Assembly (NCBI GenBank): GCA_964622545.1
Contig: CAZUQM010000015.1
Location: 99,345-163,344, forward strand
DNA: 64,000 nt
From: JAFGLZ01 sp964622545
GTDB taxonomy: Bacteria; Planctomycetota; Phycisphaerae; UBA1845; JAFGLZ01
Direction: 5' to 3'
Positions 33,436 through 43,433 of this stretch are shown here, in pieces. The notes beneath the pieces were generated by a model. The model was not told the DNA's origin and searched no databases. It was given only the letters and a program-made list of their open reading frames with translations. The position numbers were made by a program, and so were the translations under genes. The stretch's first letter is position 1; each line of letters opens with the position of its first letter.

Positions 33436-34197
33436 ATGAAACCCGTACCCATCCAAGACAAAGCCGCCCTGGTCACCGGGGCCAATCGAGGCATCGGCAA
33501 GGCCATCACCGAGGTGCTTCTGGCCAACAAGGCCGCCAGGGTCTACGCGGCCGTTCGAGACCCCGCCTCCGCCGAGCCGCTCGTCGCCGAGCATGGGAGC
33601 CGCGTCGTGCCGATCGAGGTCGACCTCGCCAGCGATGACCTCGTAACCGCCGCGGCCGAGAAGGCCGACGACACGTTCATCGTGGTCAACAACGCCGGCA
33701 TCCTTCGCACGAAGACCGCCCTGTCCGACGGGGCCATCGACGACCTGCGGGACGAGATCGACGTCAACGTCTACGGCCTGATCCGAATCGCCCGCGCCTT
33801 CGCCCCGGTTCTCAAGGCCAACGGAGGCGGCGCGTTCGTCCAGTTGAACTCGATCGTGTCGATGAAGTGCTTCTCGGACTTTACCACGTATTGCGCGTCC
33901 AAGGCCGCGGCCTACTCGGTCACGCAGGCCCTTCGCGAGCAGCTCGCCGAACAGGGCACATCGGTGGTCAGCGTCCATCCGGGGCCCATCGCAACACGGA
34001 TGGCCGAGAAGGCGGGCATGACCGAGATGGCCGAGCAGCCCTCCCTCGTGGGCGAGGCCATCGTCGAGGCCCTGCGAACCGGCACCTTCCACGTCTTCCC
34101 CGACTCCATGGCCCGGCAGATCGGCCAGGCCTACCGGAGCTTCGCCGAGACCGTCGTGGAGTCCGACATCGGCGAGGAGGCGCCGGCCACGGCGTGA
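33436..34197 (+). CDS. short-chain dehydrogenase/reductase
   Basis: 253 residues, cytoplasmic. Classical SDR motifs: cofactor loop TGANRGIG (residues 14-21), VDLAS after the third strand, NNAG, the Ser in LNSIVSM, and the active pair Tyr152-Lys156 in YCASK, followed by VHPGPIATRM. It reduces or oxidises a carbonyl/alcohol with NAD(P); the substrate is not deducible. It stands alone between two long intergenic regions. Confidence 0.92.
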   Translation: MKPVPIQDKAALVTGANRGIGKAITEVLLANKAARVYAAVRDPASAEPLVAEHGSRVVPIEVDLASDDLVTAAAEKADDTFIVVNNAGILRTKTALSDGAIDDLRDEIDVNVYGLIRIARAFAPVLKANGGGAFVQLNSIVSMKCFSDFTTYCASKAAAYSVTQALREQLAEQGTSVVSVHPGPIATRMAEKAGMTEMAEQPSLVGEAIVEALRTGTFHVFPDSMARQIGQAYRSFAETVVESDIGEEAPATA

Positions 34198-34945
34198 TGA
34201 TCTCGCCGCGACGGGTTCATAAACCGGCATGCCCAAGCGTTGTGGACATGCCAGGAGGACGAAAGAGGGCGTGCAACCCCTCGACCGTCGGCGACCGCAT
34301 AATCCCCTTGCGCATCCCTCACCCACACGCAACAGTGGCCCCCACCCTCGGTGCCATGTCCACCGAGCCACTGCGAACGCCACACCGACAGGGTTAGCCT
34401 GGTGGATCTCGTGCCGGAGCGCACTCGCCCTGCCTGCTCTCACGGCCGAGGGATCACCATGTGGGATTAACTGCCCCATGACCTTGCGCGAAACTGGCAC
34501 CCCCCTCGCCCGAAAGGCGGTTGCCCTGGCCCGACGAATCGGCGATAAAGGCCGGTAGCGACTGGGGATCGCGTATGGACGCCACTCGGCTGAAACCCTC
34601 GTGCCTCTTCATGCAGCGTGCCCTATGTTCGATCGGCCCGGGGAGACGTCTCGTGGGCCATCGGCCGCTCGATGAGCTTCGCACGGCCAGGAAGCTGTCG
34701 ACGGGCTGGCCGAGCCCCGGATCGAACGGCCTCATCGGCACGGATAGCAACTCGCCGGTTGTCACATGGGAGCATTGTCGGTCGTCGTCTTCCAGAGCCA
34801 TCTGCGTATCCGCGAGGCCAAGGGCCGCCGGATCTTGGCGGGCCTCGCCGCGGAGAGCCTGACTCGACGTTCAGTCCCGGGCTCCCCCAAGCTCGCCGGC
34901 CGGGGGGCGGGGCGATGGCGACGCGACTGAGCGGAAGAGCCCATC
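34198..34945. other. intergenic region, no feature recognised
   Basis: 748 bases without a gene I can support. Several open frames of about 100 codons occur on both strands, as expected at this GC content, and none has family-like sequence. It probably holds the control region of the histidine kinase gene. Confidence 0.5.
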
Positions 34946-37900
34946 ATGATGGATGAAGTCAAGTCACGCTACGGGCAGATCAAGCTCTTCGCGGTGCTGG
35001 CCGTGCTGGGCACGGCGGCGGCCCGCCTCTCCGTCCAGATCCCCCACACCGAGGTCTTCATCGAGGGTCGGTGGATCTTCGGCTTCATCGGGTTCGCCCT
35101 GCTGAGCCGGTGGTGGTCGGCGCTGCTCCTGGCCGCCGTGTTGTCGATCCCCCACCTCTCGGACGTGCCCCTCATCGTGGGATTCCTTGGCAATATGTCC
35201 TATGCCGTGCCCTGTCTGGTGGTGATTCGCCCGACGCATGCCCATGTCCTCGATCGCTTCCGCGCCCCCATCGCCTACGCCCTCGGCTGGTTTGTGGTCG
35301 TCCTGCTCTGTTACCAGGCCTTCAATACGCCGTTGGTGTGGGCCATCTCCGCTGCGATCAAGGATGCGCCCATCTGGCCCGCCGTCCTGGATGGCTGGCG
35401 GACGCAGCCCTTCCTGATCGAGTCCTTGTTGGTCGGGTTGGTCTCGGCGTCCATCATGGCCGCCCTCCGCAGCACGATCCAGCTCCGGCAGACCACGCGG
35501 CGCCTCGATCACATCAATCGCATCCTCCTGGCCATCCGCAACGTCAACCAACTCATCACGGAAGAGAAGGACCACGCGCGCCTGTTGGACAAGGCCTGCC
35601 AGATGCTCGTCGAGACCCGCGGTTTCTACAACGCTTGGATCGCCTTGCTCGACGAAACCAAGACCGTCGCCACGACGACGGTCTCCGCCGGATTCGATGG
35701 CGGCTTCGACGCGATGGCCCGACGATTGAAGGACGGCCAATTCCCCACGTGTATGAGGGAAGCCCTTGCGGGGAATACCGTCGTCGTGACGGCCGACCCG
35801 CAAACCGATTGCCCGGAATGCCTTCTGAAAAGCGTGTACGACGACCGGGCCAGCCTGGCCCGCAGCCTGGCCTCAGACGGCCAGCTATACGGTGTCTTCT
35901 CGGTCTCGGTCCCACGGGCCTACGCCCTCGACGCCGAGGAGCAGAGCCTTTTCAACGAGGTCGCCGACGACCTGGCCTTCGCCCTGCACAAGCTCGAGGC
36001 CGAGCGGCAGCTTCGCCGCCTGGAGCGCGTCGTCAGCACCATCTCTCAGCCCATGTCCTTCGTCTCGAAAAACTACCGTTACCTGGCCGTCAACGACATC
36101 TACGCGGAGCTCTACGATGCCGGAGCGGACCAGATCGTCGGAAGCTCCGTGGCCGATTTCTGCGGCCAGGCCGTCTTCGATGCCGGGATCAAGCCGCAAC
36201 TCGACCGCTGTCTTGCCGGCGAGACCGTCCGCTACGAAGTTCAGGTCGACTTCCCCGGCAAAGGCACGCGCTGGATGGAAATGGAATATACGCCGTACCG
36301 CGACGAAAACGGCGAGATCACCGGCGTCGTCTCGCACGGCCTGGACATCACCGAGCGCAAGCGGGCCGAGCGAGAACTCCGTGAGAGCGAGGCGAGGTTT
36401 CGCCTGACGTTCGACCGGTCGCCGATCGGGGCGGCTATCGTGTCGACCGATTTCACGTTCCAGGACGTCAACGCCGAGCTATGCCGGATCTCCGGCTACA
36501 CCAAGCAGGAGCTGGTCGGATCGCCCATCACCAAGCTCGTCCATCCCGATGACGTCGCCGAGGATATGGAGAGAGGCAACCAACTGGTGATGAGCCAGGT
36601 CGACCGGTACGACCGCGAGGAGCGATGCATCCGTAAGGACGGCCAAATCATCTGGATCAGGCTGTCGGTCAATGTCGTGCGAGGCACGGCAGCGGGGTCG
36701 CCCCATTTCCTCACGAAGGTGCAGGACATCACCGAGCGCAAACGGGCGCAGGATGCCCTTCGGGAAAGTGAAGAGAAGCACCGGCTGCTGTTCGACAACG
36801 CTGACGTGATGGTCTCCGTGTACGACCGCGACGGCGTCTGCAAGCACATGAATCAGAAGGTAGCTGCCCTGTTCGGCGGCCAGCCACAGGACTTCGTGGG
36901 CAAGTCCTTTCGCGAGCTGCATCCCGAGGCCAGCGACAAGTACCTACGCCGTGTGCGAGAGGCCATCGACTCAGGCGTCTCGCGGGACTACGAGGACGAG
37001 GTCGCTTTCCCAACAGGCAACCGCTGGCTCCTCACCAGCGTCCATCCGATTCCGGATGCCGCAGGGCGCGATCACGCCGCCCAGATCATCTCGCAGGACG
37101 TCACCGAGCGCAAGCGGGCCGAGGAGGCCCTCAAGGAGAGCGAGCGACTCCTCAACGCCACGGCCGAAATGGGCAAGATCGGAGGCTGGGAGCACGACTT
37201 GAGCACGGGCGAGGCCGTCTGGACACGTCCCCTGTTCGACATCGTGCAAGTCCCACTCGATGAGGAGCCCCCGGGCACCGACGAGCATCTCAGCTACTAC
37301 CCGCCCGAGGACCGCGAGGTCCTCCTGCAGGCGTACAACCGGGCCGTTGAAGAAGGCGTCCCCTTCGATCTCGAGCTGCAGGTCCATACCCACAGCGGCC
37401 AGCGCATCTGGTGCCGTGTGCAGGGCGAGCCCGTCTACGAGGACGGCCGGTGCGTGAAGATGCGCGGCACGTTCCAGGACATCACCGAGCGGAAGCAGAT
37501 CCACGAAGCCCTTCGCGAAAACGAGGAAACGCTTCGCGGGATCTTCGACACCGTGCCCTCAGGACTGATCCTGGTCGATGCCACCGGCCGGGTCCTTTTC
37601 GCCAACAACCGCATGGCCGAGTTGTGGGGCGGCACGGTCGAGGAGATTGTCGGCAGCACCTACCTGGAGCACACCCACGGCTCGGAATCGGTTGAGGCGC
37701 GAGAGAAGATGTTTCGGTTGATTCGCGGTGAGATCGACCACGTCTCCCTCGAGCGGCTGTATCAGCGGAAGGATGGCTCGACCTTCTGGGGCCATCTGTC
37801 GGGCCGGAGGGTGCATCACCCGGACGGCACGTTTCGGGCCCTCGTCGGCGTGATCACCGATGTCACCGAGCGCAGACAGGCCGAGGAGGCCTTACGCGAG

Positions 37901-40228
37901 AGCGAGCAGCGCTACAAAACGCTCATCTACCGGATCCACGTCGCCGTGGTGGTGCACGATGCCGATACGAGGATCATCGCGGCGAACCCCAGGGCGCAAG
38001 AGCTGCTGCGATTGACTGAAGACCAAATCCTGGACAAGGCCGCTGAGGACCCCGTCTGGGTCTTCGCTCGCGAAGACGGCGAGCCCATGCCCGTTGAGGA
38101 GTATCCGGTCAACCAGGTCCTGGCCACGGCCCAACCCTTACGGGATATGCTGCTCGGCGTGTCCGGCCCGGACGGCTCCGCCACGCTGTGGTTCCTCGTC
38201 AATGCGGATCCGGTGCTGAACGAGAGGCAAGAGGTGGAACAGGTGATCGTGACGTTCGTCGACGTCACGGAGCGCACGTTCGCCGAGGAGGCCCTCCACG
38301 AATCGGAGACCCGCTACCGCACCCTCTTCGAGTCCGCCGGCGAGGCCATCTTCCTCGCCAGCAGCGAGGTCTTCCTGGAATGCAATCAGAAGGCCCTCGA
38401 CATGTATGGCTGCTCTCGCCAGGAGCTGATCGGCCACTCCCCGCTGGAGTTCTCTCCCCTCGTGCAGCCGGACGGCAGCGATTCGGCCGAGAAGGCGCGA
38501 CAGAAGATCAGCGCCGCATTGGACGGAGATCCCCAGCTCTTCGAGTGGCAGCATAGGAGGGCCGACGGCACCGCGTTCGACGCCGAGGTCAACCTGAATC
38601 GCATACAGCTCGCCGGCAGCCCACACATCCTGGCGGTTGTCCGCGATATCACCGACCGCAAGCGAGCCGAGCGGGAGTTGCGCGAGAGCACCGAGCGCCT
38701 CCGCCTGGCCTTGCAGGCCGCCTCCATGGGCACCTGGGAGTGGGACCTCATCCACGATCGAGTGACCTGGTCGCCGGAGACCATGAGCATCTTCGGCACC
38801 GACCCCGAGGGTTTCGGCGGCACCTACGAGTCCTATCTCGGTTTCGCCGCACCCGAGGAGCGCGACCGCGTGCATGAGGTGGTCAGCGAATTCCTGCGCC
38901 GCGCGCACGAGTCCTCGGTGATCCAGTACGAACACGAAATCGTGCGGGGCGACGGGCTGGCAGGCTGGATCGAAGTGCGCGGCATGGTCTTCCTCGACCA
39001 GCAGGGCCAACCCGCCCGGATGACCGGTGTATGCACCGACATCACCGAACGCAAGCAGGCCGAGGAGGCACGCCAGAAGCTCGAATCGCAACTCCGCCAG
39101 GCCCAGAAGATGGAGGCCATCGGCCAACTCACCGGCGGCGTGGCCCATGACTTCAACAACATGCTCCAGGTCATCAACGGAGCCACCGAGCTCGCCCTCG
39201 ACGACCTCGAACCCGACCATCCCGCTCGCGAGTCCCTCAACGACGTCGTCCAGGCCGGTCAGCGGGCCGCCTGGCTCGTTTCCCAGCTCCTGCTCTTCAG
39301 CCGACGCCAGATCATGCGCCCCGAACCCCTGGACCTCAACGAGACCGTGGCCGATCTGCTCAAGATGCTGGGCCGCGTCATCGGCGAGCACATCCAGCTC
39401 CAGTGGCACCCGGGCCCGCAGCTCAGAGCGATCCAAGCCGATCGCACGATGATCGAACAGGTCCTGATGAACCTTTGCGTCAACGCGCGCGATGCCATGC
39501 CCGGCGGCGGCGTTCTCACCATCGAGACGCATGACGTCACCATCGACGAGGACTACTGCGTGAGCCACTCCTGGGCACGACCGGGACACTATGCCCTGCT
39601 CACCGTGAGCGACATCGGATGCGGGATGGATAGTGAGACCATCGCTCACATCTTCGAACCCTTCTTCACCACCAAGGGCAAAGGCCAGGGCACGGGCCTG
39701 GGACTCGCCACCGTCTACGGCATCGTCAAACAGCACGACGGCCTCGTCAACGTCTACAGCGAGCCCGAGGGCGGGTCCGTCTTCAAGCTGTTCTGGCCGT
39801 GCAGCCGGGCCGACCTCGAACAGCCCGATGCCGTCCCCGAGGCCACGGCCGTCGGGGGGACCGAGACCATCCTCCTGGCCGAGGATGACGAGATCGTCCG
39901 TAGGTTGGCCCAAGCCGTCCTCGAGCGGGCGGGCTACACCGTCCTCATCGCGACCAACGGAAGAGAAGCGCTCAGCCTGTTCGAGAGGTACGCCGACGAG
40001 ATCGATATGGCCTTGTTGGATGTGGTCATGCCCGAGATGGGCGGACGAGAAGCCTATGAGCGGATGCGCGCCGTCCGACCAAACCTTAAGGCCATCTTCG
40101 CCAGCGGCTACAGCGAAAACGCCATCCACACGAACTTCGTCCTCGATCAAGGCCTCATCTTCATCCAGAAGCCCTTCGGCCGAGAGGCACTCCTCGGCGC
40201 CGTGCGCGAGGCACTCGATCGCGAGTGA
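34946..40228 (+). CDS. hybrid sensor histidine kinase: membrane domain, GAF, eight PAS, receiver
   Basis: 1,760 residues. Five or so N-terminal membrane helices (residues 10-180) lead to a GAF domain (about 205-350). Eight PAS/PAC units follow, each ending in a D[IV]T[ED]R-type motif (about residues 467, 594, 717, 845, 971, 1105, 1233 and 1365). The kinase core has the phospho-acceptor His1401 in GGVAHDFNN, an N-box region with NLCVNARDAM, DIGCGM, and G-box GKGQGTGLGLATV. A C-terminal receiver has acidic LAEDDE, Asp1692 in LLDVVMPEMGG, and a KPF near the end. It is a multi-input two-component kinase with its own receiver; no separate response regulator adjoins. An ATG one codon later is also possible. 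Confidence 0.93.
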   Translation: MMDEVKSRYGQIKLFAVLAVLGTAAARLSVQIPHTEVFIEGRWIFGFIGFALLSRWWSALLLAAVLSIPHLSDVPLIVGFLGNMSYAVPCLVVIRPTHAHVLDRFRAPIAYALGWFVVVLLCYQAFNTPLVWAISAAIKDAPIWPAVLDGWRTQPFLIESLLVGLVSASIMAALRSTIQLRQTTRRLDHINRILLAIRNVNQLITEEKDHARLLDKACQMLVETRGFYNAWIALLDETKTVATTTVSAGFDGGFDAMARRLKDGQFPTCMREALAGNTVVVTADPQTDCPECLLKSVYDDRASLARSLASDGQLYGVFSVSVPRAYALDAEEQSLFNEVADDLAFALHKLEAERQLRRLERVVSTISQPMSFVSKNYRYLAVNDIYAELYDAGADQIVGSSVADFCGQAVFDAGIKPQLDRCLAGETVRYEVQVDFPGKGTRWMEMEYTPYRDENGEITGVVSHGLDITERKRAERELRESEARFRLTFDRSPIGAAIVSTDFTFQDVNAELCRISGYTKQELVGSPITKLVHPDDVAEDMERGNQLVMSQVDRYDREERCIRKDGQIIWIRLSVNVVRGTAAGSPHFLTKVQDITERKRAQDALRESEEKHRLLFDNADVMVSVYDRDGVCKHMNQKVAALFGGQPQDFVGKSFRELHPEASDKYLRRVREAIDSGVSRDYEDEVAFPTGNRWLLTSVHPIPDAAGRDHAAQIISQDVTERKRAEEALKESERLLNATAEMGKIGGWEHDLSTGEAVWTRPLFDIVQVPLDEEPPGTDEHLSYYPPEDREVLLQAYNRAVEEGVPFDLELQVHTHSGQRIWCRVQGEPVYEDGRCVKMRGTFQDITERKQIHEALRENEETLRGIFDTVPSGLILVDATGRVLFANNRMAELWGGTVEEIVGSTYLEHTHGSESVEAREKMFRLIRGEIDHVSLERLYQRKDGSTFWGHLSGRRVHHPDGTFRALVGVITDVTERRQAEEALRESEQRYKTLIYRIHVAVVVHDADTRIIAANPRAQELLRLTEDQILDKAAEDPVWVFAREDGEPMPVEEYPVNQVLATAQPLRDMLLGVSGPDGSATLWFLVNADPVLNERQEVEQVIVTFVDVTERTFAEEALHESETRYRTLFESAGEAIFLASSEVFLECNQKALDMYGCSRQELIGHSPLEFSPLVQPDGSDSAEKARQKISAALDGDPQLFEWQHRRADGTAFDAEVNLNRIQLAGSPHILAVVRDITDRKRAERELRESTERLRLALQAASMGTWEWDLIHDRVTWSPETMSIFGTDPEGFGGTYESYLGFAAPEERDRVHEVVSEFLRRAHESSVIQYEHEIVRGDGLAGWIEVRGMVFLDQQGQPARMTGVCTDITERKQAEEARQKLESQLRQAQKMEAIGQLTGGVAHDFNNMLQVINGATELALDDLEPDHPARESLNDVVQAGQRAAWLVSQLLLFSRRQIMRPEPLDLNETVADLLKMLGRVIGEHIQLQWHPGPQLRAIQADRTMIEQVLMNLCVNARDAMPGGGVLTIETHDVTIDEDYCVSHSWARPGHYALLTVSDIGCGMDSETIAHIFEPFFTTKGKGQGTGLGLATVYGIVKQHDGLVNVYSEPEGGSVFKLFWPCSRADLEQPDAVPEATAVGGTETILLAEDDEIVRRLAQAVLERAGYTVLIATNGREALSLFERYADEIDMALLDVVMPEMGGREAYERMRAVRPNLKAIFASGYSENAIHTNFVLDQGLIFIQKPFGREALLGAVREALDRE

Positions 40229-40533
40229 CCCCGTATCCCTTCTCACTGTCTCGAAGACGATCGGCGAAAGACCCTCGTCAGGCCTGAGCAGGACCGTCCA
40301 ACCGACCCGACACGAGGCAATCGCCAGATACGGAAGGCCATCAGGCCGGTCCTGGCATGGCAACGTTTTGCGGCCTAAAGGCCTTCGACGATTCGCAGGG
40401 ACCTATTCATAAAGCATTATAGTTAGTTGATTTGCAATCGCGCGGAAGGAGGCGATGGTTCCTGAGAATCAGCAAGAGATTGCAGAGCATATGACTTGTG
40501 GCTGATGGTGTCCACAACGATCTCGGTTTCTTC

Positions 40534-40561
40534 TTGATGGCTTTGTATAATCCTTTACAAT
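40534..40561 (+). promoter_or_regulatory. candidate promoter in AT-rich patch
   Basis: TTGATG (40534-40539), 16-base spacer, TACAAT (40556-40561). An overlapping perfect TATAAT at 40546-40551 lacks a good -35. It could serve the kinase/prepilin/surface-protein genes downstream, with a leader of about 250 bases. Confidence 0.4.
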
Positions 40562-40603
40562 AAGGTCCTTAAGCCATGGCTATCGGTGGGAGGTGAAAGG
40601 GTC

Positions 40604-40774
40604 ATGAGAGAACCTCAACGTGTCGCAGATGGCTTCCGGCCGCGCACGTTGTCCAGAGGTCGCCACCCAGAACCCTACCGAGAACCCAGTCGGTCAAGAT
40701 CGGTCGGAAAACGCCCCAGCCAGGGACCGGCTGCAACGTCTCGACGCGGACCTGCATGGCTTTCGGCCTGCTAG
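40604..40774 (+). CDS. possible 56-residue leader ORF
   Basis: ATG at 40604 with GGGAGGTG at 40587-40594. The peptide is Arg/Pro/Ser-rich (MREPQRVADGFRPRTLSRGR...) and matches no family I know. The ribosome site and its place just after the candidate promoter are the only support; it may be chance in the leader. Confidence 0.25.
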   Translation: MREPQRVADGFRPRTLSRGRHPEPYREPSRSRSVGKRPSQGPAATSRRGPAWLSAC

Positions 40775-40818
40775 CCGACCGTTCGGCGCGATACGTTTAA
40801 GATCAGGAAGCCGCGTGC

Positions 40819-42513
40819 ATGTCGCCTCACCCGAGCGATGAAGACCTCATGCGATTGGCCGAAGGCGCTCTGCCCGAAGGCCAGGCTCGCGCGGTCTCCG
40901 ACCACCTTGAGGCATGTCCCGACTGCCACAACCGTTTCACGGCCTACACGGCAAACGAGGCCTTGGCCTCCGACCTGTGCCAAGCCTTCCAGCGCCAAGC
41001 ACTGCACGAGCTACCCAGCGATGCCGGTACCGTGCTCGACCTGCCGCGACCCGATCCGGTGGATCCTCAGATCCGCGGCTACCGCATCCTCGGCAGGATC
41101 GACGAAGGCGGCCAGGGCGTCGTCTATGAGGCCATGCAAGAGGCCACCCGCCGGCGCGTCGCCATCAAGACCCTGCTGCACGGTCGGTGGGCGTCCGGAC
41201 GCGACCGCGATCGGTTCGTCAAGGAGATCGAGCTGGTCGCCTCGCTGCAACACCCCAACATCGTCACGATCTACGAGAGCGGCCTGTCCAAGAACCTCTG
41301 CTATTTTGCCATGGAGTTCGTCGAGGGGCTGCCGCTCAACAAGTACGTCGCTTTGCACGACCTGAACACGCGGCCCATCATCGAGATCATGGAGAAGGTC
41401 GCGGCCGCCATGGCCTACGCTCACGATCGGGGCGTCATCCACCGCGACCTCAAGCCGCACAACATCCTGGTCGATGCCGGCGGCGAGCCCCGGCTCCTGG
41501 ACTTCGGCCTGGCACGGCTCCTGCCGCCGACCCGAGAGGACGGCACCTCCGATGCCGACGAGACCGGCACGGTCCACATCAAGGGGACGCTGGAGTACAT
41601 GTCGCCCGAGCAGGCCGGCGGCCAGTCCAATCTCGTCGGCGCCTGGTCGGACGTCTATTCCCTCGGCGTGATCATGTACCGGCTGCTGACCGGACAGCCG
41701 CCCTATGTCCTGCAAGGCGCCACCCCCGAATCGCTGCGACGAATCCAAGAGCAGGAGCCGCCGCTGCCCTCCAAGATCGCGCCACACCTCGACACCGATC
41801 TCGAGACGATCGTCATGAAGGCCCTGGCCAAGGACCCGGCGCACCGATACCAATCCGCCGACAACCTCCACCAGGACCTCCGTTGCTGGCTCGACGGATC
41901 GCCGATCGCCGCGCGCTCGGCCAGCAGCCTCTACGTGCTCCGCAAGCTCGTCAGCAAACACCGCTACGCAGGGATCACGGCCGCGCTCGTGGCCGTCATC
42001 CTGCTGAGCGCGGGCGTCGTCAGCACGTCGTTCTACCTCGAAAGCCAGGGCGCGCTGGCCCGCGCCGAAGAGTCCGACGAAGCCGTCCTCGCAGCCAACC
42101 AGGCCCGCGAGCAGTTCGTCCATCTGGCCACGCACCAGCGGACCGTGGGGTGGATCCTGCTGTCCTGGCATCAAGATCGGCCCGACGAGGCGATGGCCTT
42201 GCTCCAGGTCCTGCCGAAGGACAGCCCCGAACGCCTCGCCTGCGTCTTCCTGCTCGATGTGCAACCCTTGGACCAGAAAGCTGACGACCTGCGAAGGCAA
42301 CTCGGTCCCGACCGCGCCTTCCTCGCCGAGTACTTCATCGGAGAGCACGGCCTGCACGACGGCGACGTCAACGGTGCCGTCGAGGCCTTCCAACGAAGCC
42401 TGGACCTCAATGATCGCGGTTGGTTCGCCGAGCGAGCACGCCACAGACTACAAACCCTTCAGAAGCAACAGCGGCCCATAGCGGCGATCCACAGGAAGGG
42501 GGCTCGACCATGA
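40819..42513 (+). CDS. Ser/Thr protein kinase with N-terminal zinc-finger (anti-sigma-like) domain
   Basis: 564 residues. Residues 1-45 form a zf-HC2 anti-sigma-type zinc finger (HPSDEDLMRLAEGALPEG, then HLEACPDCHNRF). A Hanks-type kinase domain follows at about 90-355: Gly loop DEGGQGVVYEA, Lys117 in VAIKTLL, Asp210 in IHRDLKPHN, Asp228 in DFGLARLL, and an APE-like MSPEQAGG. A single membrane helix (ITAALVAVILLSAGVVSTSF) at about 395-415 separates a C-terminal helical, TPR-like region. Kinases with this zinc finger are common in planctomycetes. The stop overlaps the next start (ATGA), so it is coupled to a prepilin-like gene. Confidence 0.93.
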   Translation: MSPHPSDEDLMRLAEGALPEGQARAVSDHLEACPDCHNRFTAYTANEALASDLCQAFQRQALHELPSDAGTVLDLPRPDPVDPQIRGYRILGRIDEGGQGVVYEAMQEATRRRVAIKTLLHGRWASGRDRDRFVKEIELVASLQHPNIVTIYESGLSKNLCYFAMEFVEGLPLNKYVALHDLNTRPIIEIMEKVAAAMAYAHDRGVIHRDLKPHNILVDAGGEPRLLDFGLARLLPPTREDGTSDADETGTVHIKGTLEYMSPEQAGGQSNLVGAWSDVYSLGVIMYRLLTGQPPYVLQGATPESLRRIQEQEPPLPSKIAPHLDTDLETIVMKALAKDPAHRYQSADNLHQDLRCWLDGSPIAARSASSLYVLRKLVSKHRYAGITAALVAVILLSAGVVSTSFYLESQGALARAEESDEAVLAANQAREQFVHLATHQRTVGWILLSWHQDRPDEAMALLQVLPKDSPERLACVFLLDVQPLDQKADDLRRQLGPDRAFLAEYFIGEHGLHDGDVNGAVEAFQRSLDLNDRGWFAERARHRLQTLQKQQRPIAAIHRKGARP

Positions 42514-43352
42514 GCAGGAGACCCCCGGCCATCGATTCCGATGCCGCCGCGCCCACGATGTCGAGGCAAGCCCAGCCACCCAAGGGCCTGACCCTGATCG
42601 AGCTGCTGGTCGTCGTGGCCGTGATATCGGTCTTGATAGCCGTCCTCGTGCCCACCATGCAGCACGCCCGCCAGAAGGTCCGCCGGCTGACCTGCCAGGC
42701 GCATCTTCGCGAGGTGGCCCAAGGCTGGAGCATGTACCTCGACGATCATGACGAGCGCTTCCTGACGGGCCGAAACAGCGAGATCAACTACGGCGGTGTG
42801 CAGGGCGAAGGCGCGCCGGAGTACGGTTCCGATCCGAATCGACCCGTCGACAAGCCCGTGAACCCCTACCTTCATCTCAACAAGGTCGTCCGCAGCGGGG
42901 CGGACGTCTTCCATTGCCCGGCCGATGCCGGCAGCCGGCGTGTCAAGCCCAGCAGCTTCAGACACTACGGCACCAGCTACATGATGAACCACATCCTGGT
43001 CGGGCAGGGCCGGCTCGCCGTCGCGCCCCACGACCCCTGCCGGAATGTGCTGATCCAGATCAGCCAGCGGCTGGAGCGCCTCAAGCGCTCGAACGTTCGG
43101 AAACCCTCACGGCTGCTCCTGCTCGGCGATTTCGGTTGGTACGCGAGTTGGTACTTCACCGTGCCCGAGTCGATGGCCTACGCGTGGCACGGCGACCCGG
43201 ACTACCAGAACATGGCCTATCTCGACGGCCATGTCGACTACGTGCGGATCATCAAGGGCGTTCACACCACGGCGGACTACACGCTGGTTCCGTTCGAGGA
43301 TCTTCAAGAAACCGTCGTCACGTTGCAGGTCGCCGCGAGCGAGGACGGGTAG
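42510..43352 (+). CDS. prepilin-like protein (DUF1559/H-X-DG type)
   Basis: 280 residues from the ATG at 42510, overlapping the kinase stop, with AGGAAGGGGG upstream. A type IV prepilin cleavage/methylation motif KGLTLIELLVVVAVIS is at residues 26-41 after a 25-residue leader, with Glu at +5. The rest is a soluble pseudopilin-like domain with CPADAGSRRV and a final YLDGHVDYVR. The last His precedes the DG by 11 residues rather than the usual nine. Planctomycetes carry many such proteins; they need a prepilin peptidase encoded elsewhere. Confidence 0.88.
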   Translation: MSRRPPAIDSDAAAPTMSRQAQPPKGLTLIELLVVVAVISVLIAVLVPTMQHARQKVRRLTCQAHLREVAQGWSMYLDDHDERFLTGRNSEINYGGVQGEGAPEYGSDPNRPVDKPVNPYLHLNKVVRSGADVFHCPADAGSRRVKPSSFRHYGTSYMMNHILVGQGRLAVAPHDPCRNVLIQISQRLERLKRSNVRKPSRLLLLGDFGWYASWYFTVPESMAYAWHGDPDYQNMAYLDGHVDYVRIIKGVHTTADYTLVPFEDLQETVVTLQVAASEDG

Positions 43353-43433
43353 ACGGCCTACGCGCGGGCACGCAAGGCTGGTAGGGCGGACTGACCCTTC
43401 AGGGGATGCAAAGGAAGCGGGGAAGGCAGGACC

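Larger units (their letters stand above)
40229..40818. other. intergenic region with AT-rich patch
   Basis: 590 bases. About 40400-40580 is markedly AT-richer than anything around it and holds a candidate promoter (40534-40561) and a second TATAAT at 40546-40551. Downstream is a short frame (40604-40774) of doubtful status. Confidence 0.55.

Noticed and set aside
38138..40363. Minus-strand open frame of 741 codons inside the large histidine kinase
   Set aside because: Antisense to kinase and receiver motifs; no domain of its own.
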